The notes: generated by a model not told the origin, from the sequence alone. DNA of 64,000 nucleotides from Mycobacterium sp. SMC-8 (GCF_025263565.1 NZ_CP079865.1:2480001-2544000); one strand, 5' to 3'. Positions 37,603 through 46,132 are shown, counted from the stretch's first letter. Translations and numbers: made by a program.

Positions 37603-37913
37603 CGAAGCGGTATCCAGACGAGCTGAAGGCGCGAGCGGTGCAGATGGTGGCCGATCTGCGCAGCGACACGGTCTCGGAGTGGGAGGCGATGGGCCGGGTT
37701 GCTGATCTGCTGGGCGTCGGTACCGCCGAGACGGTGCGCAAATGGGTCCGCCAGGCCGAGATCGACGCCGGAGATCGGGCTGGGCAGACCAGCGAGGAAT
37801 CCGAGGTCCTGCGCAAGCTGCGCCGGGAGAACGCCGAACTCAAGCGGGCCAACGCGATTTTGAAGGCGGCGTCGGTTTTCTTCGCTGCCGAGCTCGACCG
37901 GCCGTCTCAGTAG
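37587..37913 (+). CDS. IS6110-like OrfA
   Basis: A 108-residue HTH plus leucine-zipper protein (KRYPDELKARAVQMVADLR, GVGTAETVRKWVRQAEIDAG, LRRENAELKRANAILKAASV) closely matching IS6110 OrfA. It provides the DNA-binding part of the OrfAB transposase. The downstream OrfB is in the -1 frame; a T-rich run in the GTCGGTTTTCTTCG segment (37871-37884) near the OrfA end is the likely slip site. Confidence 0.93.
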   Translation: MGTKSSKRYPDELKARAVQMVADLRSDTVSEWEAMGRVADLLGVGTAETVRKWVRQAEIDAGDRAGQTSEESEVLRKLRRENAELKRANAILKAASVFFAAELDRPSQ

Positions 37914-37915
37914 TC

Positions 37916-38869
37916 GTGGAGTTCATCAGCGCCCACCAGCACATGCGTGTGGGCGCTGATGGTCTCAAGTGGGGTGTCGAGTCGATGTGCGCCGTGCTCT
38001 CGGAGTTCGGCGTCGTGATCGCCCCGTCGACGTATTACGCCCACCGCGCCCGCCGTGGCCCCTCGAAGGCGGACTGGACTGATGCGCAGGTGATCGACGC
38101 CATCTGGCGGCTGCGCCGATCCAACAAGCTGTTCGCGGTTCTGGGTGCCCGTAAGACGTGGATTGTGTTGCGTACCAACGGACTCGATGTCTCACGGTGT
38201 GTTGTGGAGCGGGTCATGCGGGAGATGGGTTGGCGGGGTGCGTGCAAGCGCCGCCGGGTGCGCACCACCATTGCTGATCCGGCAGCAACGCGAGCTCCGG
38301 ATCGGGTCGCGCGGCATTTCGTCGCCGGCGCGCCGGACCGTTTGTGGGTGGCCGATTTCACGTACTGCCGGACCCGTGCCGGCTGGGCCTACACAGCGTT
38401 CGTGACCGACGTCTACGCCCGCAAGATCGTAGGCTGGAAGGTGGCCACCGAGATGACCCAGAAGCTGGTGACCGATGCGATCAACCACGCCATAGATACC
38501 AGGAAGCGTTCTGGTGCAACATTTTTGGATGATCTGATCCATCACAGCGATGCGGGCTCTCAATATACGGCGGTAGCGTTCACTGAACACTTGGCCGCTG
38601 AAGGGATCCTGCCCTCAGTCGGATCGGTGGGCGATAGCTTCGACAACGCCTTGGCCGAATCGGTGAACAGCAGCTACAAGACCGAACTCATCGACCACCA
38701 GCCGCCGTATCCCGGTGCCGCCGACCTCTCGCTGGCAACCGCCGAATGGGTGGCTTTCTACAACCGGCAGCGACCGAATGGCTACTGCCAGGACCTGACT
38801 CCGGACCGGGCCGAAGCCCTCTATTACCATCGCCAACGGCACCCTCATACCGAGGAGGCACTCAGATAA
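37916..38869 (+). CDS. IS6110-like OrfB (DDE transposase)
   Basis: The catalytic half of the IS3-family transposase, beginning around GTG 37916 when read alone and normally made as an OrfAB fusion by -1 frameshifting. It has the rve integrase fold with DFTYCRTRAGWAYTAFVTDV, HHSDAGSQYTAVAF and the Glu in SVGDSFDNALAESVNSSYK. The C-terminus YNRQRPNGYCQDLTPDRAE is typical. The frame open from 37742 includes the OrfA overlap. Intact. Confidence 0.93.
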   Translation: MEFISAHQHMRVGADGLKWGVESMCAVLSEFGVVIAPSTYYAHRARRGPSKADWTDAQVIDAIWRLRRSNKLFAVLGARKTWIVLRTNGLDVSRCVVERVMREMGWRGACKRRRVRTTIADPAATRAPDRVARHFVAGAPDRLWVADFTYCRTRAGWAYTAFVTDVYARKIVGWKVATEMTQKLVTDAINHAIDTRKRSGATFLDDLIHHSDAGSQYTAVAFTEHLAAEGILPSVGSVGDSFDNALAESVNSSYKTELIDHQPPYPGAADLSLATAEWVAFYNRQRPNGYCQDLTPDRAEALYYHRQRHPHTEEALR

Positions 38870-38937
38870 GAGAACCTCCCGACATGCCGGGGTGGATCAG
38901 CTCGCCCGATTCGAGGAGCTGGTGGGTGATCCGCTTC

Positions 38938-41900
38938 TCAAGCATCCTGTGTCACCGTGATTCCGAGTGTTTGGGCGCCGCGTGGCGTGAGGGCGAGGCT
39001 TTGGTAGGGCGTGCGGGTGGACTCCCGTTCCACGGTGCGCCGGTCGATCAATCCATCGGTGAGGAGCTTCTCCACTGCTGTATTCCAACGTTTCTCGCCG
39101 TTGCGCACGTGGCGCAGAGCTCCGAACTGGGGGCAACTCAGGACACCCGCGCCGAGCGGTCTGCCCTCGCCGAGCGATTCCAGACCCAGTACTGCGGCAC
39201 GCAGGCTGGCTTCGCCGTAAGCACCCTTCTTGAAGGCCGATGCCCACCCCACAGCCTGCAAGACGGTCAGCTCGGCATTCACGAGCAGTTCCGGGTCGGG
39301 GACCATGTGGTCGGGCAGCGCTGCCCACTGTGGTGGCTCGTCGTTGCACCGGTCGCACGCGACGATGTCCCGGCTGGCGCAGTCGGCGACGGTGTCACCG
39401 AAATGCTGCCCGATGGCGATCCGACGGCACGACGCGGCTTGTTCGGCGTACTCGATCATCGCCTGCAGGCGGCGTTGCTGCCAATGCTTCCATCGGGTGG
39501 ACTCGCGTTCCAGCGTATGTCGCGGGGCGGCGCGGGACAGCAGACGGACCCGGCGCAGCCGGCGAGAGCTGGAGAAGGTGACGAACCGGTCCAGGGACCA
39601 GTCGATCAGCTTCTGTTCCAGCTGATCTGGGTCGTAGCCACGTTCATCGCGGAGCTGGTGGAAGTCCAGCTGCATGCGGACATTGGGCTTTGCGCGGTTT
39701 GCTTGGTAGAAGAGTTCGCGGAATAGACGTCGTTCCTCTTCGTGAGTTGGTTCTCGGGAACCGACTTCGACGGTGCCACGGGCGGAGCAGTCCAGGCCGA
39801 GTTTGAGTGCTCCGACCCGTTCGAGTTGGGCCAGGTGCACATTGACCTCGTCGTCGTCGATGCCGAGTTTGTCGGCCAGTTCGTCGACGTCGAAGACTCG
39901 ACTGTCACCGCGCTCGGGGCACGTCCACAGCACCGTCAGGAGTTGTTGGGTGAGCTGTGCGTCGGTCTTCGACTCGTGTGCGTTGATCAGGCGGCGACGT
40001 CGGGCGATATCGCCCCGAGTGTAGAAAAGAACGCAATCGCCGGTGACGTGGGCGGCACGTGCGGCGCGGCCGGCTTCCTGAGCGTATCCGTCCAGGGAAT
40101 CCGGAAGGTCGTAGTGGACCACCCACGCGATATTGGGTTTGTTGATGCCCATGCCGAAAGCCTTGGTGGCCACGATGATCCGGGTGGTGTCGGAGTCGAA
40201 GTCTTCTTGGACTGCATCGCGCTGTTCGGGGACCATGCCGGCGTGGTAGGCCCGGGCGGCATGACCTGCACGACGTAGCATGGCCGCGATCTCCTCGGCG
40301 AGTGCACGTTTGGTCACGTACACGATGCCGGCCTTGTCTTCGGACCAGGTCACGAAGCGGAGGAGCTCGCGGACCCGATCGCGTTCGTCGGCGCATCGGT
40401 GGACGCGGAAACGCAAGTTAGGGCGGTCACTGGGCTCCCGCACGACGGTCGGATCGAGCATGTCCATCGCCCCGATGATGTCGGTCTCCACTTCGGGCGT
40501 GGCCGTCGCGGTGAAGCCTGCGCGGGGTGGGCGAGTGTCGAAGGTCGCCACAGATGCGGGTACCTGGCGGAATTCGGGACGGAAGTCGTGCCCCCACACC
40601 GACACGCAGTGTGCCTCGTCGACCACGACGCGGTTGAGCTGTTGACGCCCCAATGCGCCGCGCAGGACCGGGTCTCGGGCCAGTCGCTCTGGAGAGACGT
40701 ACAGCAGCCGGACCTGGCCATTGGCGGTGTCGCGCAGGATTTCTGTCTGTACCACTCGGGATGTGTTGCCGGTGATGCCCTGGACCGGACGGATACCACG
40801 GCGGCCGCGCAGGTCGTTGACCTGATCTTTGATGAGCGCGATAAGCGGTGAGACGACAACGGTGGCCCGGGCCTGGGGAGCGAGCAGCGCGGGCAGCTGG
40901 AAGCACAGTGACTTTCCAAAACCGGTGGGGAGCACGGCCATCACGTCACGGCCCTCGATGATCGCGCGCATCACGTCGAGCTGTTTGGGGTGCAGGTTGG
41001 TGATGCCGAACAGTTTCTCGGCGGCTTCGATGAGTTTCGCAGTCGGATCCTCGCCCTCGATGAGGCGCAGATTCTCCAGCAGCTGGCTGACGTCGTCTCG
41101 GCCGAAGGAAATGGCCGCGGTGAGATCGGGTGCTGTGCCGGTGACGAATTCGATAGCCGTCGTCCATGCGTCGTCACGGTCGACGGCCTCGTGGATTGCC
41201 GGACCGGGCAGGGACCCCAGCAGTACCCGCTGCGCCTGAGTCGGTGAATGCAGCCGGCGGTCGCAGATCAGCGCGGCGCCGATATCGCTCTCGGAGCGGA
41301 TGAGCCGGCCGAAGCCCTGGGTGAACTGCATGGCGGTCATCGGCAGGACGTATTCGAGGAACGGATCACCGCCGCGTTCGGCTATGGCGCGTTGACGTGC
41401 AGAGACCAACGGATCGTCGGGGTGCGGATACGGTGGCTTCTCGATGAACAGATAGGACAGGGTTTCGCCGGGGGCGTCGAAACCCTCCCAGTACGACTTG
41501 AGCCCGTAGAGCACGGTGCCTGGTTCCGCGTTGAAACGATGCGATATCTGTGACCGGCCGTGTTCACCCTGGACGAGCAGTTCGACGCCGCGTTCGGCGA
41601 GTTCGGCCGCTTTGGCGCGGACCCCGTCGGCAACGATCTCCATACGGGTCCGCGCGGCGAAGAGCGTCAGCGTCTTCCCTCCGGACAGGGACAGGAACCC
41701 GGCCTGATCGGCAGCCATCTCTTCGCAGAACTCGCGTTCATTGACCGGGATCGGGATCGGTAAGTGGTTGGTGAGCACCACCTTCGACTGTTTTGCGTAG
41801 TCGAACGGGGATCGCAGCTGAAGTCCACGGAAGGTGCCATCCGCAGGTGCGCCGTCGATTGTGATTCCGAGTCGTGAGCTCAGGTAGTCGAAGCGCTTTT

Positions 41901-44007
41901 CCACGGTGAGCGTTGCCGAGCACAACACCGTGGAGTGCATCTTGTCGACCACATACTGCTGGAACTCGGGGAACACGTGGATTGGCAGGCGCTCAAACGC
42001 CCAGGCGTCCGGATCGTCCTCCTCGGCGGCGAGCCGGTACACCCAGAGGTGGCTGTCCGGGAGCGGTCCTAGTGTTTCGAGGATCGTGATGGCATTTTCG
42101 ATCCGCTCGACGTGCCCGTTGAGGCGGCGTCGCGCGGATCCGACTCCCTTGACGTCGCTGAGCGACCTATCGAGCGTGGAGACCACTTTCGACAGTTGGA
42201 TAAGGGCGTAGCGCAGTGCGGACGCCGATTGACGCAGTACCCGAAATTCTGGTCGGGCGTTGACGATTCCGTACTGCAGTACGGCCGCGTGTGCTCGGCC
42301 GCCGTACTCATGGAGATATGTGGATACGGCTTGAGTGAACTCGGTTCCGGCCGCGCGTATCACGTTGCAGCTGTTGGCGATATCGTCACTGGCCTGCTTC
42401 ACCTCGGGATTCCCGCCCGCCCGGTCCCGGATATCGCGCATCATCCGGGCCCGCGGGTGTAGGGAGTTGACGACGATCTCGAGGTCGATGGCGTCGACGC
42501 GACCGGTCCATGCGGAGGTCAGCGAATCTTCGAGGGCATGCGCTTCGTCGAACACGACGTCGGCTCGGCGATCGGCGAGGATATCGCCGGGTGCCTGTGC
42601 GGCGGTGACCCAGGCCGCCATGAGGGCGTGGTTCACCGACACCACGCCGGGTGTGGTGGCGAGGTCCTCACTCTGCTGCACCACTGGGCAGATTTTGGCC
42701 CAGGTGCAACCGGCACGGTCGCAGCCCGCCGCGTTGGTGCGCAGGCGTGCGCGGGTGCGGGCGTACCGTGCGTCGGCGCGTTTGAGGACGTCGTCGGTGA
42801 CGTCATCCCAGGTGCCCGTGGGGGATTGGGCTATGGCGCGGAAGGCGACAGCCAGGGCGAGGCCGGCGGTATCACGGTCGGACACGGCGTCTTCGAGTTC
42901 CCGTGCGCAGACGTAGTTGGCGACGCCTTGCAGCTGCCGGAACGGGGCGCCGAGGAGTCCCTCCTGCTGCAGGCGGGCGGCCTCGGCGCGTAACTGACCT
43001 TGCAGCGCTTTTGTTGCAGTCGCAATGATTACGGGTTGGCGGGGGCGTGAGGCGCGGGCGAGGGCCGGCAGCATGTAGGCCAGTGACTTACCGGTGCCTG
43101 TGGGGGCCTCGACCGCCAGGTTGCCCCCGCCGTCGAACACCTCGGCCACCGCGTGCGCCATTTCCTGCTGCGCGTGCCGTTCGCGGAGATTGCGGCGCTC
43201 GCGGAGCACGGGGAAGGTGTCGCGGGTACCCGACCACGCATCGGAGGCGGTGGGGCCTTTCGGCTGGAGGAGAGGGTCGGGTTCCCTGCGCAGAGTGGAC
43301 AAGTCGGGCGGGCCCGACAGCGATGGCAGCAGTAAGGCGAGCGGGTTGCGGTGGGATTCGAGGATGGCGATCGTGAGCGGCCAGCTGGGTTCTGACATGT
43401 CGATGTCGGACAGCAGCGCGCGGATGACAGCCGCGGTTGCCGTCGCGTCCGCGTGGGCCCGATGCGCTTCTTCGTTGGTGACGCCGTAGCGCAGCGTGAG
43501 GTCGGCGAGCTGGCGGTTGGGCATCGCCACATCGACCAGAAGCGAGAGGTGAAGGCTGTCTGCACTCGGCGGGAACTGAGGGACAGCGAGCCCCTGACGT
43601 TTCGCGGCTTGTACGAGGAACGGTAGATCGAAGGCGAGCAGGTTGTGCCCGATCAGCAGGTCGACGTTTTGCAACCGGGTGGACAGGGTGTCGAGGGCCT
43701 GCGACAGCGTCACGGTCTCGCGGCTGGCCTGGCTGTCTGGCACCGCCACCTCGACATCCATCAGGGTGGTGCCGTCCAGCCGGACTAGGGCGTGTCTGCT
43801 TAATGTGAACGATGTTGTGCCTGATTGTTGACCGTCCCTCTGTGTGACGACCACGGCGGGGGTGATCGTCATTGAAGTTGTCGAAATCCCGGGTCGGGGA
43901 CGGCGGTCGTCTGCATCATCAGCGTGCCCACGAACGGACCCCGCGCTGGTCTGCTCGCGCAGAGTCCATTTCGGCTCCGGCGCGATGCCGAATCCCGAGA
44001 TCGTCAC
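38938..44007 (-). CDS. Present-day frame of the Exo-DinG-RecQ fusion (1689 aa, lacks Exo I)
   Basis: The longest frame that can be read today. The first 60 or so residues come from antisense reading of the 1043-bp element and about a dozen from the IS5 left end. Host sequence begins at LVRLDGTTLMDVEV. Present are Exo II (GHNLLAFDLPFL) and Exo III (HRAHADATAT), a DinG/XPD-type helicase (EAPTGTGKSLAY, four Fe-S cysteines in YVCARE and CDRAGCTWAKICP, FDEAHALED) and a RecQ helicase (LPTGFGKSLCFQLPAL, VVDEAHCVSVWGHDFRPEF, QEAGRAARA, C-terminal zinc cysteines). Only the Exo I acids (D103, E105 of the native protein) are missing. Both helicases could still work if expressed. Confidence 0.85.
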   Translation of the reverse strand: MTISGFGIAPEPKWTLREQTSAGSVRGHADDADDRRPRPGISTTSMTITPAVVVTQRDGQQSGTTSFTLSRHALVRLDGTTLMDVEVAVPDSQASRETVTLSQALDTLSTRLQNVDLLIGHNLLAFDLPFLVQAAKRQGLAVPQFPPSADSLHLSLLVDVAMPNRQLADLTLRYGVTNEEAHRAHADATATAAVIRALLSDIDMSEPSWPLTIAILESHRNPLALLLPSLSGPPDLSTLRREPDPLLQPKGPTASDAWSGTRDTFPVLRERRNLRERHAQQEMAHAVAEVFDGGGNLAVEAPTGTGKSLAYMLPALARASRPRQPVIIATATKALQGQLRAEAARLQQEGLLGAPFRQLQGVANYVCARELEDAVSDRDTAGLALAVAFRAIAQSPTGTWDDVTDDVLKRADARYARTRARLRTNAAGCDRAGCTWAKICPVVQQSEDLATTPGVVSVNHALMAAWVTAAQAPGDILADRRADVVFDEAHALEDSLTSAWTGRVDAIDLEIVVNSLHPRARMMRDIRDRAGGNPEVKQASDDIANSCNVIRAAGTEFTQAVSTYLHEYGGRAHAAVLQYGIVNARPEFRVLRQSASALRYALIQLSKVVSTLDRSLSDVKGVGSARRRLNGHVERIENAITILETLGPLPDSHLWVYRLAAEEDDPDAWAFERLPIHVFPEFQQYVVDKMHSTVLCSATLTVEKRFDYLSSRLGITIDGAPADGTFRGLQLRSPFDYAKQSKVVLTNHLPIPIPVNEREFCEEMAADQAGFLSLSGGKTLTLFAARTRMEIVADGVRAKAAELAERGVELLVQGEHGRSQISHRFNAEPGTVLYGLKSYWEGFDAPGETLSYLFIEKPPYPHPDDPLVSARQRAIAERGGDPFLEYVLPMTAMQFTQGFGRLIRSESDIGAALICDRRLHSPTQAQRVLLGSLPGPAIHEAVDRDDAWTTAIEFVTGTAPDLTAAISFGRDDVSQLLENLRLIEGEDPTAKLIEAAEKLFGITNLHPKQLDVMRAIIEGRDVMAVLPTGFGKSLCFQLPALLAPQARATVVVSPLIALIKDQVNDLRGRRGIRPVQGITGNTSRVVQTEILRDTANGQVRLLYVSPERLARDPVLRGALGRQQLNRVVVDEAHCVSVWGHDFRPEFRQVPASVATFDTRPPRAGFTATATPEVETDIIGAMDMLDPTVVREPSDRPNLRFRVHRCADERDRVRELLRFVTWSEDKAGIVYVTKRALAEEIAAMLRRAGHAARAYHAGMVPEQRDAVQEDFDSDTTRIIVATKAFGMGINKPNIAWVVHYDLPDSLDGYAQEAGRAARAAHVTGDCVLFYTRGDIARRRRLINAHESKTDAQLTQQLLTVLWTCPERGDSRVFDVDELADKLGIDDDEVNVHLAQLERVGALKLGLDCSARGTVEVGSREPTHEEERRLFRELFYQANRAKPNVRMQLDFHQLRDERGYDPDQLEQKLIDWSLDRFVTFSSSRRLRRVRLLSRAAPRHTLERESTRWKHWQQRRLQAMIEYAEQAASCRRIAIGQHFGDTVADCASRDIVACDRCNDEPPQWAALPDHMVPDPELLVNAELTVLQAVGWASAFKKGAYGEASLRAAVLGLESLGEGRPLGAGVLSCPQFGALRHVRNGEKRWNTAVEKLLTDGLIDRRTVERESTRTPYQSLALTPRGAQTLGITVTQDA

Positions 44008-44868
44008 AATCGGTGACGGCGGACGCGTCGATTCTGCGGTCGCCCAACACGAACTGACCCCTATCCCGGTTCCCGGGTGATAGGTAAGGCTGGTGGATCA
44101 TGGACTGGCTCTGCGGTGATCGTCGCGCGCACCGGCGAACTGGCCGAGAAACTGCTCGCCGCCGGCGAACTCCGCTGCCCGCGGTGCCGCGACGGCCAGC
44201 TGACTTCTTGGGGCTACGGCAGGCGGCGCTCCGTGCGCGATCACGACGGGACCACGATCACGGTGCGCCCCCGCCGCACGCGATGCCGGTCCTGCTCGTC
44301 AACGCATATCGTGATGCCCGCCGCTCTGCAGCCACGCCATGCCGACACCACCGCAGTGATTGGAACAGCATTGCTGCACAAAGCAAATGGACTCGGACAC
44401 CGGCGTATCGCGGCGACCATGGGGCGGCCGGTGTCCACCGTGCGCCGCTGGCTTCGCCGACTACCGCCAGAGCACCTGGACCGTCTCGCACGCGACGGGA
44501 CCGAGCAGCTGCTCGCCCTGGACCCCGACACGTTCACCGCGCTGCGCTACCGAGGGAACATGTTGCACCACGCGCTGTCGCTGTTGTCGGCAGCGGCCTA
44601 CTGGGACCGCCGCCGCTACGCCCTCGGTGAGCCGCCGTGGACCCTGATCGGGATGTACACCCGCGGCCGCCTTCTGGCGCCACCCGGCTGACCCTCCGAC
44701 GTCCCCGCGCTGCCGCCGGGGGCGTCATCACCATGCCTGCCGACAGTCGTCACCATGACGACCACCGCGTCGCCGCGACGATTACCCCGTCACAATGCAG
44801 ACCGACCCCCGAAATCACGTCTGCATCCACAGTGACGCCATCGTCTGCATCCTGAGCGACGGCCAACA
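43826..44868 (+). mobile_element. 1043-bp mobile element, copy A (zinc-ribbon/HTH cargo, no DDE transposase)
   Basis: Ends TGTTGACCGTCCCTCTG (43826-43842) and, inverted, TGTTGGCCGTCGCTCAG (44868-44852) form imperfect TG...CA inverted repeats. A 7-bp duplication GCCTGAT lies on both sides (43819-43825 and 44869-44875). CGTCTGCATC is repeated inside the ends at 43908-43917, 44818-44827 and 44842-44851, like subterminal transposase-binding sites. An identical copy lies at 57602-58644. The only sizeable gene encodes a zinc-ribbon/HTH protein. It is inserted in the left end of an IS5 element. Confidence 0.85.
44077..44691 (+). CDS. Zinc-ribbon/HTH protein of the 1043-bp element (copy A)
   Basis: A protein of up to 204 residues; GTG starts at 44077 and 44116 are both possible. 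It has an N-terminal zinc ribbon (CPRCRDGQLTSWGYGRR ... RCRSCSSTHIV) of the kind seen in DUF6431-type proteins. A helix-turn-helix follows (NGLGHRRIAATMGRPVSTVR, then RWLRRLP), and a helical C-terminal part. There is no DDE, HUH, Tyr or Ser recombinase motif. It probably binds the element ends, with catalysis supplied in trans, or is the DNA-binding subunit of a two-part transposase whose partner is missing. Confidence 0.75.
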   Translation: MIGKAGGSWTGSAVIVARTGELAEKLLAAGELRCPRCRDGQLTSWGYGRRRSVRDHDGTTITVRPRRTRCRSCSSTHIVMPAALQPRHADTTAVIGTALLHKANGLGHRRIAATMGRPVSTVRRWLRRLPPEHLDRLARDGTEQLLALDPDTFTALRYRGNMLHHALSLLSAAAYWDRRRYALGEPPWTLIGMYTRGRLLAPPG

Positions 44869-44884
44869 GCCTGATGCTGTTTAA

Positions 44885-45758
44885 GTGTTACGGACTGATG
44901 TGATTTCTGATGACTTGTGGTCGGTGATTGAGCCGGTACTGCCTTCGGGTCGACGGCGCGGGCGGCCGTGGAACGATCATCGGGTGACGCTGGAAGGAAT
45001 TATCTGGCGTTACCGGACTGGATCTCCGTGGCGCGATCTGCCCGCGCAGTTCGGCGCCTGGCAGTCGGTGGCTGAACGTCACCTGCGGTGGTCCACCGAC
45101 GGCACCTACGCGCAGATCTTCGCAGCGATCTCCCGTGACATCGATGTCGATGACGCTGACGCTGAGCTGGTCGAACTGCTGCTGGCGGTGGATTCGACCA
45201 GCGTGCGTGTACATCAGCATGCCGCTGGTGCCCGCCCTGGTCGCCACACAGGGGGATCTGTCGAATTACAACAAACACCCCGATGAGCCCGATGACCATG
45301 CCATCGGCCGTTCACGCGGCGGGCTGACAACGAAGATCCACGCGCTGGCCGATCAACGCTGCAGCGCGGTCACCATGGCACTGTCGCCGGGGCAAGCCGG
45401 CGACAACCCGATGCTGTGGCCACTGCTGACTGCCCATCAGGGCCCAAAGTTTCGGCTACTCGCCGATAAGGCGTACTCCCATGACTCGACCCGAGCCCGA
45501 CTGCGCCAGCTCAAAATCGCCCACACCATTCCCGAGCGCAGCGACCAGATCGCCCGCCGAAAGAGCCGGGGAAGCAAAGGCGGACGGCCACCGGCGTTCT
45601 CCGGGCAAATCTATAAGCACCGCAACACCGTCGAGCGATCCTTCAACCGCTTCAAGCACTGGCGAGGTATCGCCACCCGATACGACAAATACGCGCTGAG
45701 CTACCTCGGGGGCGTCACCCTAGCTGCGATCATCATCTATCACCGCGTCCGCAATTAA
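44885..45758 (+). CDS. IS5-family (IS427-like) transposase in two frames
   Basis: The first frame (44885-45286) starts LRTDVISDDLWSVIEPVLPS and carries the first catalytic Asp in LLAVDSTSVRVHQHAAGAR. The second (to 45758) continues HPDEPDDHAIGRSRGGLTTK, LLADKAYSHDSTR and the Glu in RNTVERSFNRFKHWRG. To join them, the ribosome must shift +1 around 45270-45273 (GAATTACAACAAACACCC), where VELQ passes into KHPDEP. IS427-group elements are often two-frame, but usually by -1 shift, so this could be either programmed or a damaging single-base change. Confidence 0.85.
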
Positions 45759-46132
45759 CAGACACTACCTAGAGCGATCTCGGTGACGAAGTCCGCGGCT
45801 CGGTTGAGACCGGTGGTCTCTATATCCAACACCGCCACACGGTCCAGCGGAACCCGTGCTGTCTCCGGGGAGTACCAGTGCTCGGGCTCGGGGATGTTGC
45901 GGGTCTCGGTCTCGTTCTTGTAGGCGACTGCGACACAGAGCAGCCCGTCGTCCGTGACGGCGAAGCGGTGCGGGAACCGGTCGGGCCACTGCTGGAGCCG
46001 CTCCAGGGGTTGGGCGAAACCTTCCTTCCGGAGCTGTTCTCTGAGGTCGGGTGCTGGCAGTGGGCCGTGCTCGGCGAGCAGGCGGTGTGCGGCCTCGGCG
46101 GCGGGTGGCAGGGGACGGTTGGGTGTACTCAT

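Larger units (their letters stand above)
37536..38899 (+). mobile_element. IS6110-like element, copy A (IS3 family, IS51-type)
   Basis: Ends TGATCCGCCCCGGCGTGTCC (37536-37555) and, inverted, TGATCCACCCCGGCATGTCG (38899-38880) resemble IS6110 termini. It is 1364 bp with a 3-bp duplication GCT (37533-37535 and 38900-38902). It lies in codon 15 of the SNF2-like helicase gene. An apparently identical copy lies at 54247-55610. Confidence 0.95.
29521..38945 (-). pseudogene. SNF2/RapA-like helicase with zinc-ribbon arrays, split by two IS (reconstructs to 2144 aa)
   Basis: Three host pieces join exactly: 38945-38903, 37535-31596 and 29972-29521, a total of 6435 nt or 2144 codons plus stop. The pieces are separated by an IS6110-like element (GCT duplication) and an IS1380 element (CTAG duplication). 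The restored start ATG at 38945 overlaps the stop of the upstream Exo-DinG-RecQ gene by 8 nt, so the two formed an operon. Restored domains: SF2 helicase (Walker A LADEVGLGKT near residue 222, DEAH near 307, motif VI QRIGRVDRL), then cysteine-rich zinc-ribbon arrays near residues 1035-1095, 1490-1600 and 2030-2065. The role is unknown; DNA translocation in defence or repair is likely. Confidence 0.88.
43789..45768 (+). mobile_element. IS5-family (IS427-like) element interrupted by the 1043-bp element
   Basis: The left end GGCGTGTCTGCTTAATG (43789-43805) and the inverted right end GTAGTGTCTGTTAATTG (45768-45752) share GTGTCTG-TTAAT. CTAG flanks both sides (43785-43788 and 45769-45772). Subtracting the nested element and its 7-bp duplication leaves 930 bp, normal for this group. 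The nested insertion lies 37 bp inside the left end, upstream of the transposase frame. Confidence 0.88.
38938..46132 (-). pseudogene. DEDDh exonuclease-DinG-RecQ fusion, split by nested IS5 and 1043-bp element (reconstructs to 1736 aa)
   Basis: Joining 46132-45769 to 43784-38938 gives 5211 nt, an exact 1736-codon frame plus stop, reading ...VTEIAL-VRLDGTT... across the CTAG target. Restored layout: N-terminal region of about 95 residues; DEDDh exonuclease with Exo I DIETTGL (D103, E105); DinG/XPD-like Fe-S helicase (Walker A near residue 350, cysteines near 415 and 475-490, DEAH near 535); RecQ helicase (Walker A near 1077, DEAH near 1178) with zinc-binding and C-terminal domains. The stop overlaps the start of the SNF2-like helicase gene. 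Exo-DinG is known as a DinG variant; fusion of both to RecQ is unusual. Confidence 0.88.

Noticed and set aside
43826..44868. Possible ordinary IS transposase in the 1043-bp element
   Set aside because: All frames were read for DDE, HUH, serine and tyrosine recombinase signatures; only the zinc-ribbon/HTH frame is convincing.
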